The notes beneath the pieces were generated by a model that ran no database searches, was not told the DNA's origin, and worked only from the letters and a program-made list of their open reading frames with translations. From positions 78,693 through 142,692 of the forward strand of contig NZ_CAJUPR010000004.1 of assembly GCF_910588665.1 (NCBI RefSeq): a stretch of DNA of 64,000 nt, given 5' to 3'. Numbering within the stretch: the first letter of the stretch is position 1; every line of letters begins with the position of its first letter. This document shows positions 19,681 to 28,982 of the stretch, one piece after another. The position numbers were made by a program, and so were the translations under genes. The stretch is from an uncultured Brachyspira sp. Lineage in GTDB: Bacteria; Spirochaetota; Brachyspiria; Brachyspirales; Brachyspiraceae.

Positions 19681-19786
19681 GTTATTTTAATACTTTATTA
19701 TGCAAAAATATTAAAATAATATATTACTATTATTAGTTTTTTATAGTTATAAATGTATATTTTAGTTATTATTATGAGTTATATAA

Positions 19787-21262
19787 ATGCTGTTTAATTC
19801 TACGGATTTTTTGATATTTTTTCCTGTAACGCTTATTTTGTATTGGATATTTCCAAAAAAATTAAGATATATTTGTCTTTTTACAGCAAGCTATATATTT
19901 TATATGTTTTGGAATCCTAAATATGCATTATTAATGGGTGCTTCTACAGCTGTAACTTTTTTAAGCGGCATATTGATAGAAAAATTAAAGTATAAAAAAA
20001 CGGTAGTTGCCTTCAGTTTTATAATAAATATTTCAATATTAGTATTTTTTAAATATTACGGTTTCCTGCTTTTAAATATTAATATGATTTTATCCGCATT
20101 TAATATCCGTATTATAGAAAAAACATTTGATATAATACTTCCAGTCGGAATATCTTTTTACACTTTTCAGGCTTTAAGCTATACAATAGATGTTTACAGA
20201 GGCGACATAAAGTCTGAGAAAAATATTATTAAGTATGCATTATTTGTATCTTTTTTTCCGCAGCTGGTAGCAGGACCTATAGAGCGTTCTAAAAATTTAT
20301 TAACGCAGATACAAAATTTAGATAAAGTAAAAAGATTTGATTATAATAGAATAACAGAAGGCTTAACTTTAATGCTGTTTGGATATTTTCAGAAAATGGT
20401 AATAGCAGATAGGGCTTCTATTTTAGTTGATACCGTTTTTAACAGATATTATATATATAACTCAAGCGAATTGCTGCTGTCAGCATTATTATTTGCAGTG
20501 CAGATATACTGCGATTTTGCAAGCTATTCTCTTATAGCAATAGGAACGGCTAAGATTATGGGCATAGATTTAATGGAGAATTTCAATACTCCGTATTTTG
20601 CAAGAAGCATAAAAGATTTTTGGGGAAGATGGCATATATCTTTATCCTCTTGGTTTAGAGATTATCTTTATATACCACTTGGGGGAAACAGATGTTCAAA
20701 ATTAAGAAGAAGCTTTAATATACTTGCAACATTTTTAGTAAGCGGATTATGGCATGGGGCTAATTTCACTTTTATAGTTTGGGGTGCTATTCATGGCATA
20801 TTCTATTTAATAGAAGATATTACTTCAAAGTTTAGAAATAATATTTTAAATAATTTTAATGTAAAGGTGCAAAGCTTCAGCTTTAAATTTCTTGAAGTAT
20901 TTATTACTTTTATTATAGTTGATTTGGCTTGGATATTTTTTAGAGCTGAAACTATATATGATGCTTTTTACTATATAAAGAGAATGCTTACTAAGTCGGA
21001 TTTATGGCATATATTTGACGGTTCTTTATATAAGCTTGGCTTAGACAGTTTTGAAATTAATATACTTATAATATCTTTAATAGTTTTATTTTCAGCAGAT
21101 GTTATAAAATATATAAAAAAAGAAACTATTTATGTATTTTTAAAAAATCAATGCTTATATTTCAGATGGGCATTTATATTTTTTCTGCTTTTTTTTATAA
21201 TAATATACGGAAAGTACGGAGCAGGTTTTGATCCTAAGCAGTTTATATATTTTCAGTTTTAG
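19787..21262 (+). CDS. MBOAT-family membrane O-acyltransferase (AlgI-like)
   Basis: 491 residues with about ten hydrophobic segments. Family landmarks are the FFPQLVAGPIER region (about residues 160-171), the DFWGRWHISLSSWFRDYLYIP block and the catalytic His in GLWHGANFTFIVWG. MBOAT proteins such as AlgI and DltB move acyl groups across the membrane to a polysaccharide or teichoic acid partner enzyme. The next gene is an AlgJ-like SGNH protein, so the pair most likely acetylates a surface glycan. No clear ribosome site precedes the ATG. The region upstream (19681-19786) is AT-rich without other features. Confidence 0.88.
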   Translation: MLFNSTDFLIFFPVTLILYWIFPKKLRYICLFTASYIFYMFWNPKYALLMGASTAVTFLSGILIEKLKYKKTVVAFSFIINISILVFFKYYGFLLLNINMILSAFNIRIIEKTFDIILPVGISFYTFQALSYTIDVYRGDIKSEKNIIKYALFVSFFPQLVAGPIERSKNLLTQIQNLDKVKRFDYNRITEGLTLMLFGYFQKMVIADRASILVDTVFNRYYIYNSSELLLSALLFAVQIYCDFASYSLIAIGTAKIMGIDLMENFNTPYFARSIKDFWGRWHISLSSWFRDYLYIPLGGNRCSKLRRSFNILATFLVSGLWHGANFTFIVWGAIHGIFYLIEDITSKFRNNILNNFNVKVQSFSFKFLEVFITFIIVDLAWIFFRAETIYDAFYYIKRMLTKSDLWHIFDGSLYKLGLDSFEINILIISLIVLFSADVIKYIKKETIYVFLKNQCLYFRWAFIFFLLFFIIIYGKYGAGFDPKQFIYFQF

Positions 21263-21314
21263 ATTATAGGTTTAATAATTATTTATATTTAAAAAAATAA
21301 TAGGCTATTATAAT

Positions 21315-22739
21315 ATGATAAAAAACACTATAAAAATTATTTGCTTTACGGCTGTATTTATTACATTGCTCTGGTTTTCAAGCAGGGTTTTAAGATTTAA
21401 AAATGATAACGGAATATATCAAGGCGACAGTTTTTATGAGCAGAAAACTAATACCATAGATGTTGTTTTTTTGGGAAGCAGTCATGTGCATTATAATATT
21501 AATCCAGCAATTTTGTATAATGAATATGGAATTGCAGCTTATAATTTTACATCAGGAAGCCAGCCTATATGGAGCACTTATCATTATTTGATAGAAGTAT
21601 TAAAAACGCAGAAGCCTAAATTAATTGTATTGGAATCGTATATTGCGGCTGCATGCAGAACTAATGTTGCAGATTATCAGATTGTAGCGGCTTTATATGC
21701 TTTAAAATGGTCTGAAAATAGAATAGAGTCTGCAAAGGTTACGGCAGGAGACAGATTTTACGAGTTTATTAATCCTATGTACAGATATCATAATAGGTAT
21801 AAGGATTTAAAAGATGAAGATTTTATTTCTTATGCCGGCAATTATAATCATTATAAATATTTTAAAGGCTATTCTTTTCATAATAAAACATTTCCTATTA
21901 AAGAGCCTGATATTAAAAATATTAAAGACTCTCTTCCTCTGCTTGAACCTCAGGAGGCTTATTACAGGAAGATATTGCATCTTGCAAAGACTAATAATAT
22001 ACCTATAGCTGTAATAGCTTCTCCTTTTCCTATGACTGATGAAGAGGCTGGACATTTTAATAGGGTGGGGGAGATTGCAGAAGAGTATAATATTCCTTTT
22101 ATGAATTTTAATCTTCATTATGATGATTATAATTTGGATTTTTGGGAAGATTATAATGATGCAGGACATTTAAATTATAAAGGAGTTGGAAAATATACTT
22201 CTTATTTGGGTAAATATTTAAAATATAATTTTGATTTGCCAGACAGAAGAGGAGATACGAATTATTATACTTGGGAGAAAAACGCTTTATATGAATACAA
22301 TAGAGTATATGATATGAATCTCAGATGTATAGATAATATTCATAACTATATTGCAAAGATAACAAATCTTAATGATTATACTATAGTTATAAATATGCTT
22401 GGTGAATATTCTGCAAATGATGCAATTATAAAAAGTCTGCATCACAATTTTAATATAACTAATGAAATATATACTCATAATGCTTCTTATGTAATAGATA
22501 AAAATAATTTAGTATTTTCATCATCAGGTAAAATAGATTATCTTTATCATAAGGAACTTAATAAATATAATGATTTAGTAGTTGACAGCGGAAATAAAAT
22601 TATGATAAGCAGAAGCAATCTTATAAAAACCACAAATGGAGTTAACATAATAGTATATGATAATATTACTTCAGAAGTGGCTGATTATTTTTATTTAACC
22701 TATACTAATAATTATATATCCGAAGAAATATATCGTTAG
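21315..22739 (+). CDS. SGNH-type acyltransferase partner (AlgJ/DltD-like)
   Basis: 474 residues. One N-terminal membrane anchor (about residues 5-26) is followed by a periplasmic domain. The block-I motif VVFLGSSHVHYNINP supplies the probable nucleophile Ser, and DAGHLNYKG further on supplies the Asp-x-x-His pair of an SGNH hydrolase fold. The C-terminal 150 residues are not recognised. With the MBOAT gene 52 bp upstream it forms the usual two-part O-acetylation system, in which the SGNH protein passes the acetyl group to the glycan. The glycan is unknown. Confidence 0.7.
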   Translation: MIKNTIKIICFTAVFITLLWFSSRVLRFKNDNGIYQGDSFYEQKTNTIDVVFLGSSHVHYNINPAILYNEYGIAAYNFTSGSQPIWSTYHYLIEVLKTQKPKLIVLESYIAAACRTNVADYQIVAALYALKWSENRIESAKVTAGDRFYEFINPMYRYHNRYKDLKDEDFISYAGNYNHYKYFKGYSFHNKTFPIKEPDIKNIKDSLPLLEPQEAYYRKILHLAKTNNIPIAVIASPFPMTDEEAGHFNRVGEIAEEYNIPFMNFNLHYDDYNLDFWEDYNDAGHLNYKGVGKYTSYLGKYLKYNFDLPDRRGDTNYYTWEKNALYEYNRVYDMNLRCIDNIHNYIAKITNLNDYTIVINMLGEYSANDAIIKSLHHNFNITNEIYTHNASYVIDKNNLVFSSSGKIDYLYHKELNKYNDLVVDSGNKIMISRSNLIKTTNGVNIIVYDNITSEVADYFYLTYTNNYISEEIYR

Positions 22740-22778
22740 ATAAAATAAAAAATAAGTCCATTATATAAAAATATATTA

Positions 22779-22807
22779 TTGATTTTAATTTTTTTTCTAT
22801 ATATATT
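22779..22807 (+). promoter_or_regulatory. Promoter of the pseudo-receiver gene
   Basis: TTGATT (22779-22784), 17-base spacer, TATATT (22802-22807), 36 bases before the ATG at 22844. Confidence 0.5.
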
Positions 22808-22843
22808 ATAAAAAATAATATAATTATTTCGGGTATAAATTTT

Positions 22844-23551
22844 ATGAGAGTATTAGTTTATGATTCGTCTTTGCAAATAAGAGATAGTTTGATCAGTATT
22901 CTTATTACGGCAGGATATGAGGTATTTGCCGTAAAGGATAAGAATAATATTTTGCCTATGTTCGGCAAGCTTCCTTTTTCCGTTGCTATTATAGAGACTG
23001 CGGAAGATGATACTGAGATAAAAGATATACTTGAGAAAATTTATTTAGATGACAGATATCATGGCGTTCATGTTATAGTTCATGTTGCAGATCCAAGCAG
23101 AGAATTTTTTACTGATATGATGAGACTTGGAATTTCAGGTTTTTTATTAAAGCCTTTTAATGAAAAAGATTTTTTAAATAGATTTAATTTACTTTTGGAA
23201 AAAGCTAATATAAAGATTAGAAAATTAAAGCATATTGTAGTGAATAATTTAGATAATTTCAAATTGGTATTCAGACATGACAGGGTAAGACAGATACTGC
23301 ATGGCATAATAACGGAAATGTCGCCTATTGGAATAAAATTTATTATGCCGCCTGAGGAGGCTGATATTGAAATCGGGCATATTATAAAAGATGCCTCTAT
23401 GTCTATTAATTCTTATAAAATTAATTTTTCTATTAATATACTTGATAAAATCGGAGATGAGTATATAGGAGAGTTTGAAGATTTATCCGTATTTAATTCC
23501 AAATTGATATGTAAGTTTATATACGATAAATATACAGAGAAAATAAAATAA
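22844..23551 (+). CDS. Pseudo-receiver protein with PilZ-like C-terminal domain
   Basis: 235 residues. Residues 1-120 follow the CheY fold (MRVLVYDSS start, a helix-strand pattern, and LLKPF for the conserved Lys). The phospho-acceptor position reads IIETAEDD instead of the usual LLD-x-x-x-P, so phosphorylation in the normal way is unlikely. The C-terminal half (about 125-235) resembles a PilZ-type barrel, but its c-di-GMP-binding Arg motif is not clear. A related layout is seen at 41.9-42.7 kb. Likely a signalling adaptor; partner unknown. Confidence 0.6.
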   Translation: MRVLVYDSSLQIRDSLISILITAGYEVFAVKDKNNILPMFGKLPFSVAIIETAEDDTEIKDILEKIYLDDRYHGVHVIVHVADPSREFFTDMMRLGISGFLLKPFNEKDFLNRFNLLLEKANIKIRKLKHIVVNNLDNFKLVFRHDRVRQILHGIITEMSPIGIKFIMPPEEADIEIGHIIKDASMSINSYKINFSINILDKIGDEYIGEFEDLSVFNSKLICKFIYDKYTEKIK

Positions 23552-23603
23552 TTTTAAGTTTTAAGACTGGCAGTATAATATTTAGATTTTATTATAATAA
23601 AAA

Positions 23604-23629
23604 AGGACTTTATATTTTTATAAAGTCCT
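23604..23629. terminator. Bidirectional terminator
   Basis: AGGACTTTATA (23604-23614), a four-T loop and the exact complement (23619-23629), with A-rich sequence on the left and T-rich on the right. It sits between two convergent genes and should stop transcription in both directions. Confidence 0.8.
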
Positions 23630-23643
23630 CTTAATTATTTCAA

Positions 23644-24372
23644 TTATTTTATTTCTTTTAGTCTTCCTTTTAATGTCAATATATTATTTTCAAAAGTACC
23701 CTGTAAATCGCCTTGCCAATAAGGTATGCCTTCTTTAGGTTTATCAATTATCATATCAATATTATAAAAATCAGTATCATTAGATATTTGAGAAGAGCTT
23801 ATTTTATTATTATCCGATCCATATCCTATTTTAAATATTCCATTAGTATCGGATTTTAATTCATAAACCCAAGGATAAACCGCAGGTCCTCCTGCATGTG
23901 CATATCTTATGGTAATAACTCCTGTTTCATCTTTAACAACACCTGTTCCTGTAATTTTTGGTCCGTTAGTACCGTTTGCAGTTTTTTGAGATATTCCGCT
24001 TCCGTTCATTCCGTCATATACAAAAATTTTTGCAGGCGATACTCCATATAATACAAAAAAACCAAGTCCTCTTTCCATTCTGTTATTTGCAGATTGACCA
24101 TTCTGATATCTGTAAGAGTCCCAAGATTTAGTAGCTCCTGCAGGCGATGAAGCTCCTGTTGAGGCATCTACTTTAGCATCAATGCTGCCGTAAGTTCCTG
24201 AAACTTTTAAATATGAGTTTTGCATTAAATTATTATCGTCACCTGCTTTTTCATCAAATACGGATTGGAAGTCTATATCCATAACACCCGCTTCCGTACT
24301 TGATGAGTTTGTTTTTGTGCATGAAAGTATTAAAATAAATGCTGATAAAATGATAAATATTCTTTTTTTCAT
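23644..24372 (-). CDS. Hypothetical lipoprotein
   Basis: 242 residues with a lipoprotein signal (MKKRIFI, hydrophobic core, lipobox ILSC). The mature part is Gly, Ser, Asn and Asp-rich with beta-like segments such as GLGFFVLYG and ITIRYAHAGGPAVYPWVYE. It ends in a stretch of short strands (LQGTFENNILTLKGRLKE). No family recognised. A CAAGGAG lies upstream of the ATG, and a strong shared terminator follows the gene. Surface or periplasmic location is inferred from the signal only. Confidence 0.65.
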   Translation of the reverse strand: MKKRIFIILSAFILILSCTKTNSSSTEAGVMDIDFQSVFDEKAGDDNNLMQNSYLKVSGTYGSIDAKVDASTGASSPAGATKSWDSYRYQNGQSANNRMERGLGFFVLYGVSPAKIFVYDGMNGSGISQKTANGTNGPKITGTGVVKDETGVITIRYAHAGGPAVYPWVYELKSDTNGIFKIGYGSDNNKISSSQISNDTDFYNIDMIIDKPKEGIPYWQGDLQGTFENNILTLKGRLKEIK

Positions 24373-24440
24373 TTTTTCTCCTTGATTGATAGTTTTATTA
24401 TTATACAGTCATATTCTTTTTTTTACAATATTGCTTTTTA

Positions 24441-26534
24441 TTATTTTATCAGACTTGAAAAATCAAGCATATTCTTAAAAATATTATCAACTGAAGAGAG
24501 CAAAGCTATACGGTTATTTTTAATTTTTTCATCTTCTGCCATTACCATAATATCTTTGAAAAACTTATCCAAAGGTTCATAAAGACCTGCAAGCTCTGAG
24601 AAGGTTTCTTCATATTCTCTGTTTTTCATAAGTTTATTAACTTCTTTTAGTTTTTCTTTATAAACACTATATAAAAATTTTTCAGTATCTTCTTTTAAGA
24701 GTAATTCATCTAATTTTACATCCTCAGAATATTTAATAATATTTTTTACTCTTTTAAATACTATGAGCAGATTAGAGAATAAAGTATCATTTTTATTTCT
24801 GAATGCATCAATAGCTTCTATTTTTAAATAGGCATCATACATATCATCTATTTCTGTGGATAGAACTCCTGCCACGGAATCTTTAGAAAAATTAATATCA
24901 TTTTCAAAACGGGATTTAAAAAACTCAAATATATCTTTTACTAAATCTAAGCTTTTATTATTTTTAGCCTCTTTCGGCATAGAATTAACAGCATCTTCTA
25001 TTAATGTTTTAAGACTTATATGCTTTTTAGATTTTATAAGTATATTTATAATACCAAGAGCCTGTCTTCTTAAAGCATTAGGGTCTTGAGAGCCTGTTGG
25101 TATATCTCCTACATAAAAGCCTGATACTATATTATCCATTTTATCAAGTATGGCTATAGCTTTTCCCGTATCATTTGAAGGTATGCTGCCTGAAGCATAT
25201 AAAGGCTTGTACTGTTCGCTTATAGCTAATGCAATATCATCATTAAGATTCATAGATTCGGCAAAGTATCCTCCCATTATTCCTTGAAGTTCAGGGAAAT
25301 TATAGACCATGCTGCTTACTAAATCGGATTTCATATATTTAACTGCTTTAAGTATATTATCTCTGTCTTTATCATATTTCAGAAGTTTTATCAAAAGTTC
25401 AGAGTTTTTCTCAATTCTTTTCACTTTATCTGCCACGCTTCCAAGCTCTTTTCTGAACATAAGAGTTTCCAGTCTTTCATTCATCTCGTCCATGCCTTTT
25501 TTTATATCTTCCTGATAAAGAAATCTTCCGTCTGAAAGTCTTGCGGTTAATACTCTTATATTGCCCGCTATTATCTGAGGAGTTTCAGGCTGATTTGATG
25601 TTATTATAAATAAATTAGTTAAAGTACCGTCTTTTCGGCATAATGGAAAATATTTCTGATGTTCAATCATTTCGCTTGTTAATACTTCTTTAGGCACTTC
25701 CAAAAACTTAGAATCAAATTCGGCTGTAATAAGATAAGGTTCTTCTACTAAATTGACAACTATTTCAGATACTTTTTTCTTTGAAACAGCTTCATAGCCA
25801 AACTCTTTTTCAATATTTTCCAGCTGATTAATGATATTTTCTAATCTCTTTTCTCTTGATACAACAACATGTTTTTCAAGCAAAGTTTTTTCATAATCTT
25901 TAGGATTTTTAATTTCAGTAAATTCTGGAGAAAGCAGTCTGTGGCCTGTAGTTTTATTGCTTGTTTCCATTCCTGCAACGGATGTTTTAATAACTTCATT
26001 TCCGAATAAGGCTAATACATTTCTAATAGGACGCACAAAAGCAAAATCCTTATTGCCCCATCTCATTTTCTTTTTAAAATCTATTTTAGAAATAATATCT
26101 TCCAATACTTCTTCAAATAATTTTTTAGTTTCTATTCCTTTTTTCTTTTGTTTTACAAATAAATATTTTTTTCCGTTTATTTCTTTTATATAAGGCTTTT
26201 CAAAAGATTCGCTTTCATTTATATTTTTTATTAATGCAGGTTCAATATTATGAGCTTTTAAAAAACCTTCGCCCGCTTTTGTTAAAGCTCCGTCTTTTAA
26301 AGCGCTTTCAAATAAGGGTCCTCTAAATTCTGCAACCTCATCTTTAGATTTTTCCTGCACATCTTCGGCAATAACAGACAGTCTTCTTGGAGTTGTATAA
26401 GAAACTGCGGATTTGAAGGCTATACCGTAGCCGTTCAGCATATTTTCAATAATTTTTTTAAAACTTATGCTTGCATGATAGGCAAAATCTGCAGGTATTT
26501 CTTCAACCAATATTTCAATAAGTAAATCTTTCAC
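24441..26534 (-). CDS. glyS: Glycyl-tRNA synthetase beta subunit
   Basis: 697 residues, the normal length for the beta chain of the bacterial alpha2-beta2 glycyl-tRNA synthetase. The N-terminal DLLIEILVEEIPADF is a family signature. The chain includes the tRNA-binding and DALR-like anticodon-binding C-terminal regions. It attaches glycine to tRNA-Gly together with the alpha subunit GlyQ, which is usually encoded next door but is absent here. The start is GTG with AAGGA seven bases upstream. Confidence 0.95.
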   Translation of the reverse strand: MKDLLIEILVEEIPADFAYHASISFKKIIENMLNGYGIAFKSAVSYTTPRRLSVIAEDVQEKSKDEVAEFRGPLFESALKDGALTKAGEGFLKAHNIEPALIKNINESESFEKPYIKEINGKKYLFVKQKKKGIETKKLFEEVLEDIISKIDFKKKMRWGNKDFAFVRPIRNVLALFGNEVIKTSVAGMETSNKTTGHRLLSPEFTEIKNPKDYEKTLLEKHVVVSREKRLENIINQLENIEKEFGYEAVSKKKVSEIVVNLVEEPYLITAEFDSKFLEVPKEVLTSEMIEHQKYFPLCRKDGTLTNLFIITSNQPETPQIIAGNIRVLTARLSDGRFLYQEDIKKGMDEMNERLETLMFRKELGSVADKVKRIEKNSELLIKLLKYDKDRDNILKAVKYMKSDLVSSMVYNFPELQGIMGGYFAESMNLNDDIALAISEQYKPLYASGSIPSNDTGKAIAILDKMDNIVSGFYVGDIPTGSQDPNALRRQALGIINILIKSKKHISLKTLIEDAVNSMPKEAKNNKSLDLVKDIFEFFKSRFENDINFSKDSVAGVLSTEIDDMYDAYLKIEAIDAFRNKNDTLFSNLLIVFKRVKNIIKYSEDVKLDELLLKEDTEKFLYSVYKEKLKEVNKLMKNREYEETFSELAGLYEPLDKFFKDIMVMAEDEKIKNNRIALLSSVDNIFKNMLDFSSLIK

Positions 26535-26753
26535 TTTAATATTCCTTATAACTATTAATGCTCTACATTGTATATTTACAGCATAAAAAAAACAATATTT
26601 TTTATATATTAATTTATAATTTTATTGACTATTTGATTGTTTTAAAGGTTATTATATAGTATGCTTTAAATATTTTATTAAAATCCTTATTATACCGATA
26701 ATAAGGATGTATATGGTATTGATTTTATATTGCTAATATACTATTATTAGAGA

Positions 26754-28061
26754 ATGGAATTTTTAAATATGCAGACAGTAAAGATAAAACAGAATATATT
26801 AATTATAGATGATGAGGAAGATATACTTTCAGTATGTCAGAGTATTTTAGAAGATGAAGGCTATGATGTATATATAGCAAAAAATTATCAGGAAGCAGAA
26901 AGCATTCTCAGCAGTAAAAAAATAAATTTAGTATTTTTAGATGTATGGCTTCCTGATGTTGACGGTCTTGATATATTGGCTAATATAAAAGAAAAATATA
27001 ATAGTGCGGAAGTAATTATGATGAGCGGTCATGCGGGAGTTGAAACGGCGGTTAGAGCTACTAAAATGGGCGCTTATGATTTTTTAGAAAAACCTATAAG
27101 CACATCTAAGCTTATATTAAGCTGTGCAGATGTATTTAAAGAAACGGAAAATAAAACCGATACCATTCATAATTCGGAAAATATGTCAGGTCATAATTAC
27201 TGCAGTGATAAATATAAAATCAGACAGAGAACAATAGCTAAAAGTATAGTAATAAGCGGTTTTGCCTTGATGGAAGGCAGAAAAACGGCTTTAACTTTAG
27301 TGCCTGCCGAAATTAATACAGGTATAGTTTTTGTTGATATAAATACAAATACTAATATAAAACTCTCTCATAGCAATATACTCTCTAAAGATAAATCAGG
27401 AGCTGTTAATTCTACGGCATTAGTTGCAGGAAGCAGGTATATAAAAACCACAGAGCATTTTTTAGCTGCTCTTCATATGATGGGAATTACAAATTTGATA
27501 GTGAAATGCGACGGAGAGGTTCCTAATGTGGACGGTTCCGCTTTGGTATTTTGCAATGCTTTAAAAGAAGCTGGATTTTCAGAGCAGGACGCTTATATAG
27601 AGCCTATAATTATAGATAAGACTCTGACTTACGGAAATGTTAATGATAATGAAACATATATTATTCTTTCTCCTTATAACGGACTTGAGGTGAGTCTTCG
27701 TATAGATTTTTCAGGAAGTATAGGAGTGCAGGAATATACATACAGTTTCGAAAGCTTTGATCAATTTACGGAAGAAATCGGAAAGGCTAGATCTTTTAAC
27801 ACAATAGATAATATAGACTATGCTCAGAAAATGGGTATGGCTGGAAGCGGTATGATAGGAAGTCATATACTTCTTTGCGATGGAAAAGTAATAAATACCA
27901 AACTTCATTTTAATAACGAATTTGTAAGGCATAAAATTCTTGATATTATCGGAGATTTATATATACTTGCAAGACCTATAAGAGGTAAAATAACTGCAAA
28001 TAAATCTTCGCATTCTTTTAATCATTCAGTTGTGCATGATCTTGCATACAGATATTTATAA
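26754..28061 (+). CDS. lpxC: Response-regulator receiver fused to LpxC deacetylase
   Basis: 435 residues in two parts. Residues 13-125 are an NtrC-type receiver: acidic pair Asp19-Asp20, phospho-acceptor Asp63 (FLDVWLPDVDG), Ser91 and Lys113 (FLEKP). After a linker (about 126-155), residues 158-435 are a complete LpxC, the zinc enzyme that removes acetate from UDP-3-O-acyl-GlcNAc, the committed step of lipid A synthesis. The catalytic set is intact: Glu234-His235 (TTEHFLAAL), His393 and Asp397 (RHKILDIIGDLY), His420 (KSSH). The normal NtrC ATPase and DNA-binding parts are missing. Met6 is an alternative start. Confidence 0.9.
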   Translation: MEFLNMQTVKIKQNILIIDDEEDILSVCQSILEDEGYDVYIAKNYQEAESILSSKKINLVFLDVWLPDVDGLDILANIKEKYNSAEVIMMSGHAGVETAVRATKMGAYDFLEKPISTSKLILSCADVFKETENKTDTIHNSENMSGHNYCSDKYKIRQRTIAKSIVISGFALMEGRKTALTLVPAEINTGIVFVDINTNTNIKLSHSNILSKDKSGAVNSTALVAGSRYIKTTEHFLAALHMMGITNLIVKCDGEVPNVDGSALVFCNALKEAGFSEQDAYIEPIIIDKTLTYGNVNDNETYIILSPYNGLEVSLRIDFSGSIGVQEYTYSFESFDQFTEEIGKARSFNTIDNIDYAQKMGMAGSGMIGSHILLCDGKVINTKLHFNNEFVRHKILDIIGDLYILARPIRGKITANKSSHSFNHSVVHDLAYRYL

Positions 28062-28065
28062 ATAC

Positions 28066-28093
28066 TTGATTTTAATTAAGAAGATGATATAAT
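28066..28093 (+). promoter_or_regulatory. Promoter of the sigma factor gene
   Basis: TTGATT (28066-28071), 16-base spacer, TATAAT (28088-28093), 40 bases before the ATG at 28134. It lies immediately past the lpxC fusion stop, so the sigma gene need not depend on read-through. Confidence 0.55.
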
Positions 28094-28133
28094 TAAAAAC
28101 TAATTTTTAATAGTAAAATATATTATAAAGATC

Positions 28134-28976
28134 ATGATAAAAATGAATTTAGAGGAACAGAATAATATTTCTTTATATTTTGCAGATGCAAAAAGAGAAA
28201 AGCTATTAACCAGAAAAGAAGAAATAGAACTTACAAAGAGACTTAAAGAAGGGGATGCAGAAGCAAGAAATAAGCTTATTAGAAGCAATTTAAGATTCGT
28301 TATTACAATTGCAAAACAATATAAAAACAGCGGACTTTTACTTGAAGATTTAATCAGCGAAGGAAATATAGGGCTTATGATAGCTGCCGATAGATTCGAT
28401 CCTGATAAAGGCTATCATTTTATATCCTATGCGGTATATTGGATCAGGCAAAGCATATTAAGGGCTATTAATGAAAAATCAAGACTTATAAGACTTCCTC
28501 TTAATAAAGCTATGGATTTGGTGGATTTAGAGAGGGCGGTGCATCAATACTATTATAAAAGCGGCTGCACTCCCGATATTAATGAACTTGCCGTTATTTT
28601 AAATAAAAATCCTAATGATATACTTCATATTATGTCTATGAGCACAGAGCATATATCTCTTGAAGGAGATAGTAATTATGACAGTATTAAAGACAGGCTT
28701 ATAGATACCATAGAAGACAGATCTCTTAAAAATGTTGAGGAAATAGCTATAAATAAGGAACTTATAGAAGAATTAAAGACAGCTATTGAAAGCTTATCCG
28801 ATATAGAAAAGCAAATAATTAATGCAAGATACGGCATAGATCAGGAAAGAAAAACTCTTAAAGAGGTCGGGGCGATGTTTTCTTTTACTAAAGAGCGTAT
28901 AAGACAAATAGAAAAAAAAGCTTTAAGAAAAATGCATTCTCATAAATATAATTCTCTTAAAGATTTTTTAAAATAA
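28134..28976 (+). CDS. Sigma-70 family RNA polymerase sigma factor (short RpoD/RpoS-like)
   Basis: 280 residues. Region 1.2 begins near LYFADAKREKLLTRKEEIEL. Region 2 includes NLRFVITIAKQY, DLISEGNIGLMIAADRFD and the -10-reading helix YAVYWIRQSILRAI. Region 3 follows, and region 4 ends with TKERIRQIEKKALRKM. There is no region 1.1, so it is a group-2 or compact primary-like factor of the type common in Bacteroidetes, not a long RpoD. It would direct RNA polymerase to promoters close to the housekeeping consensus. Met at 28143 is an alternative start. Target genes unknown. Confidence 0.88.
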   Translation: MIKMNLEEQNNISLYFADAKREKLLTRKEEIELTKRLKEGDAEARNKLIRSNLRFVITIAKQYKNSGLLLEDLISEGNIGLMIAADRFDPDKGYHFISYAVYWIRQSILRAINEKSRLIRLPLNKAMDLVDLERAVHQYYYKSGCTPDINELAVILNKNPNDILHIMSMSTEHISLEGDSNYDSIKDRLIDTIEDRSLKNVEEIAINKELIEELKTAIESLSDIEKQIINARYGIDQERKTLKEVGAMFSFTKERIRQIEKKALRKMHSHKYNSLKDFLK

Positions 28977-28982
28977 AAAAAT

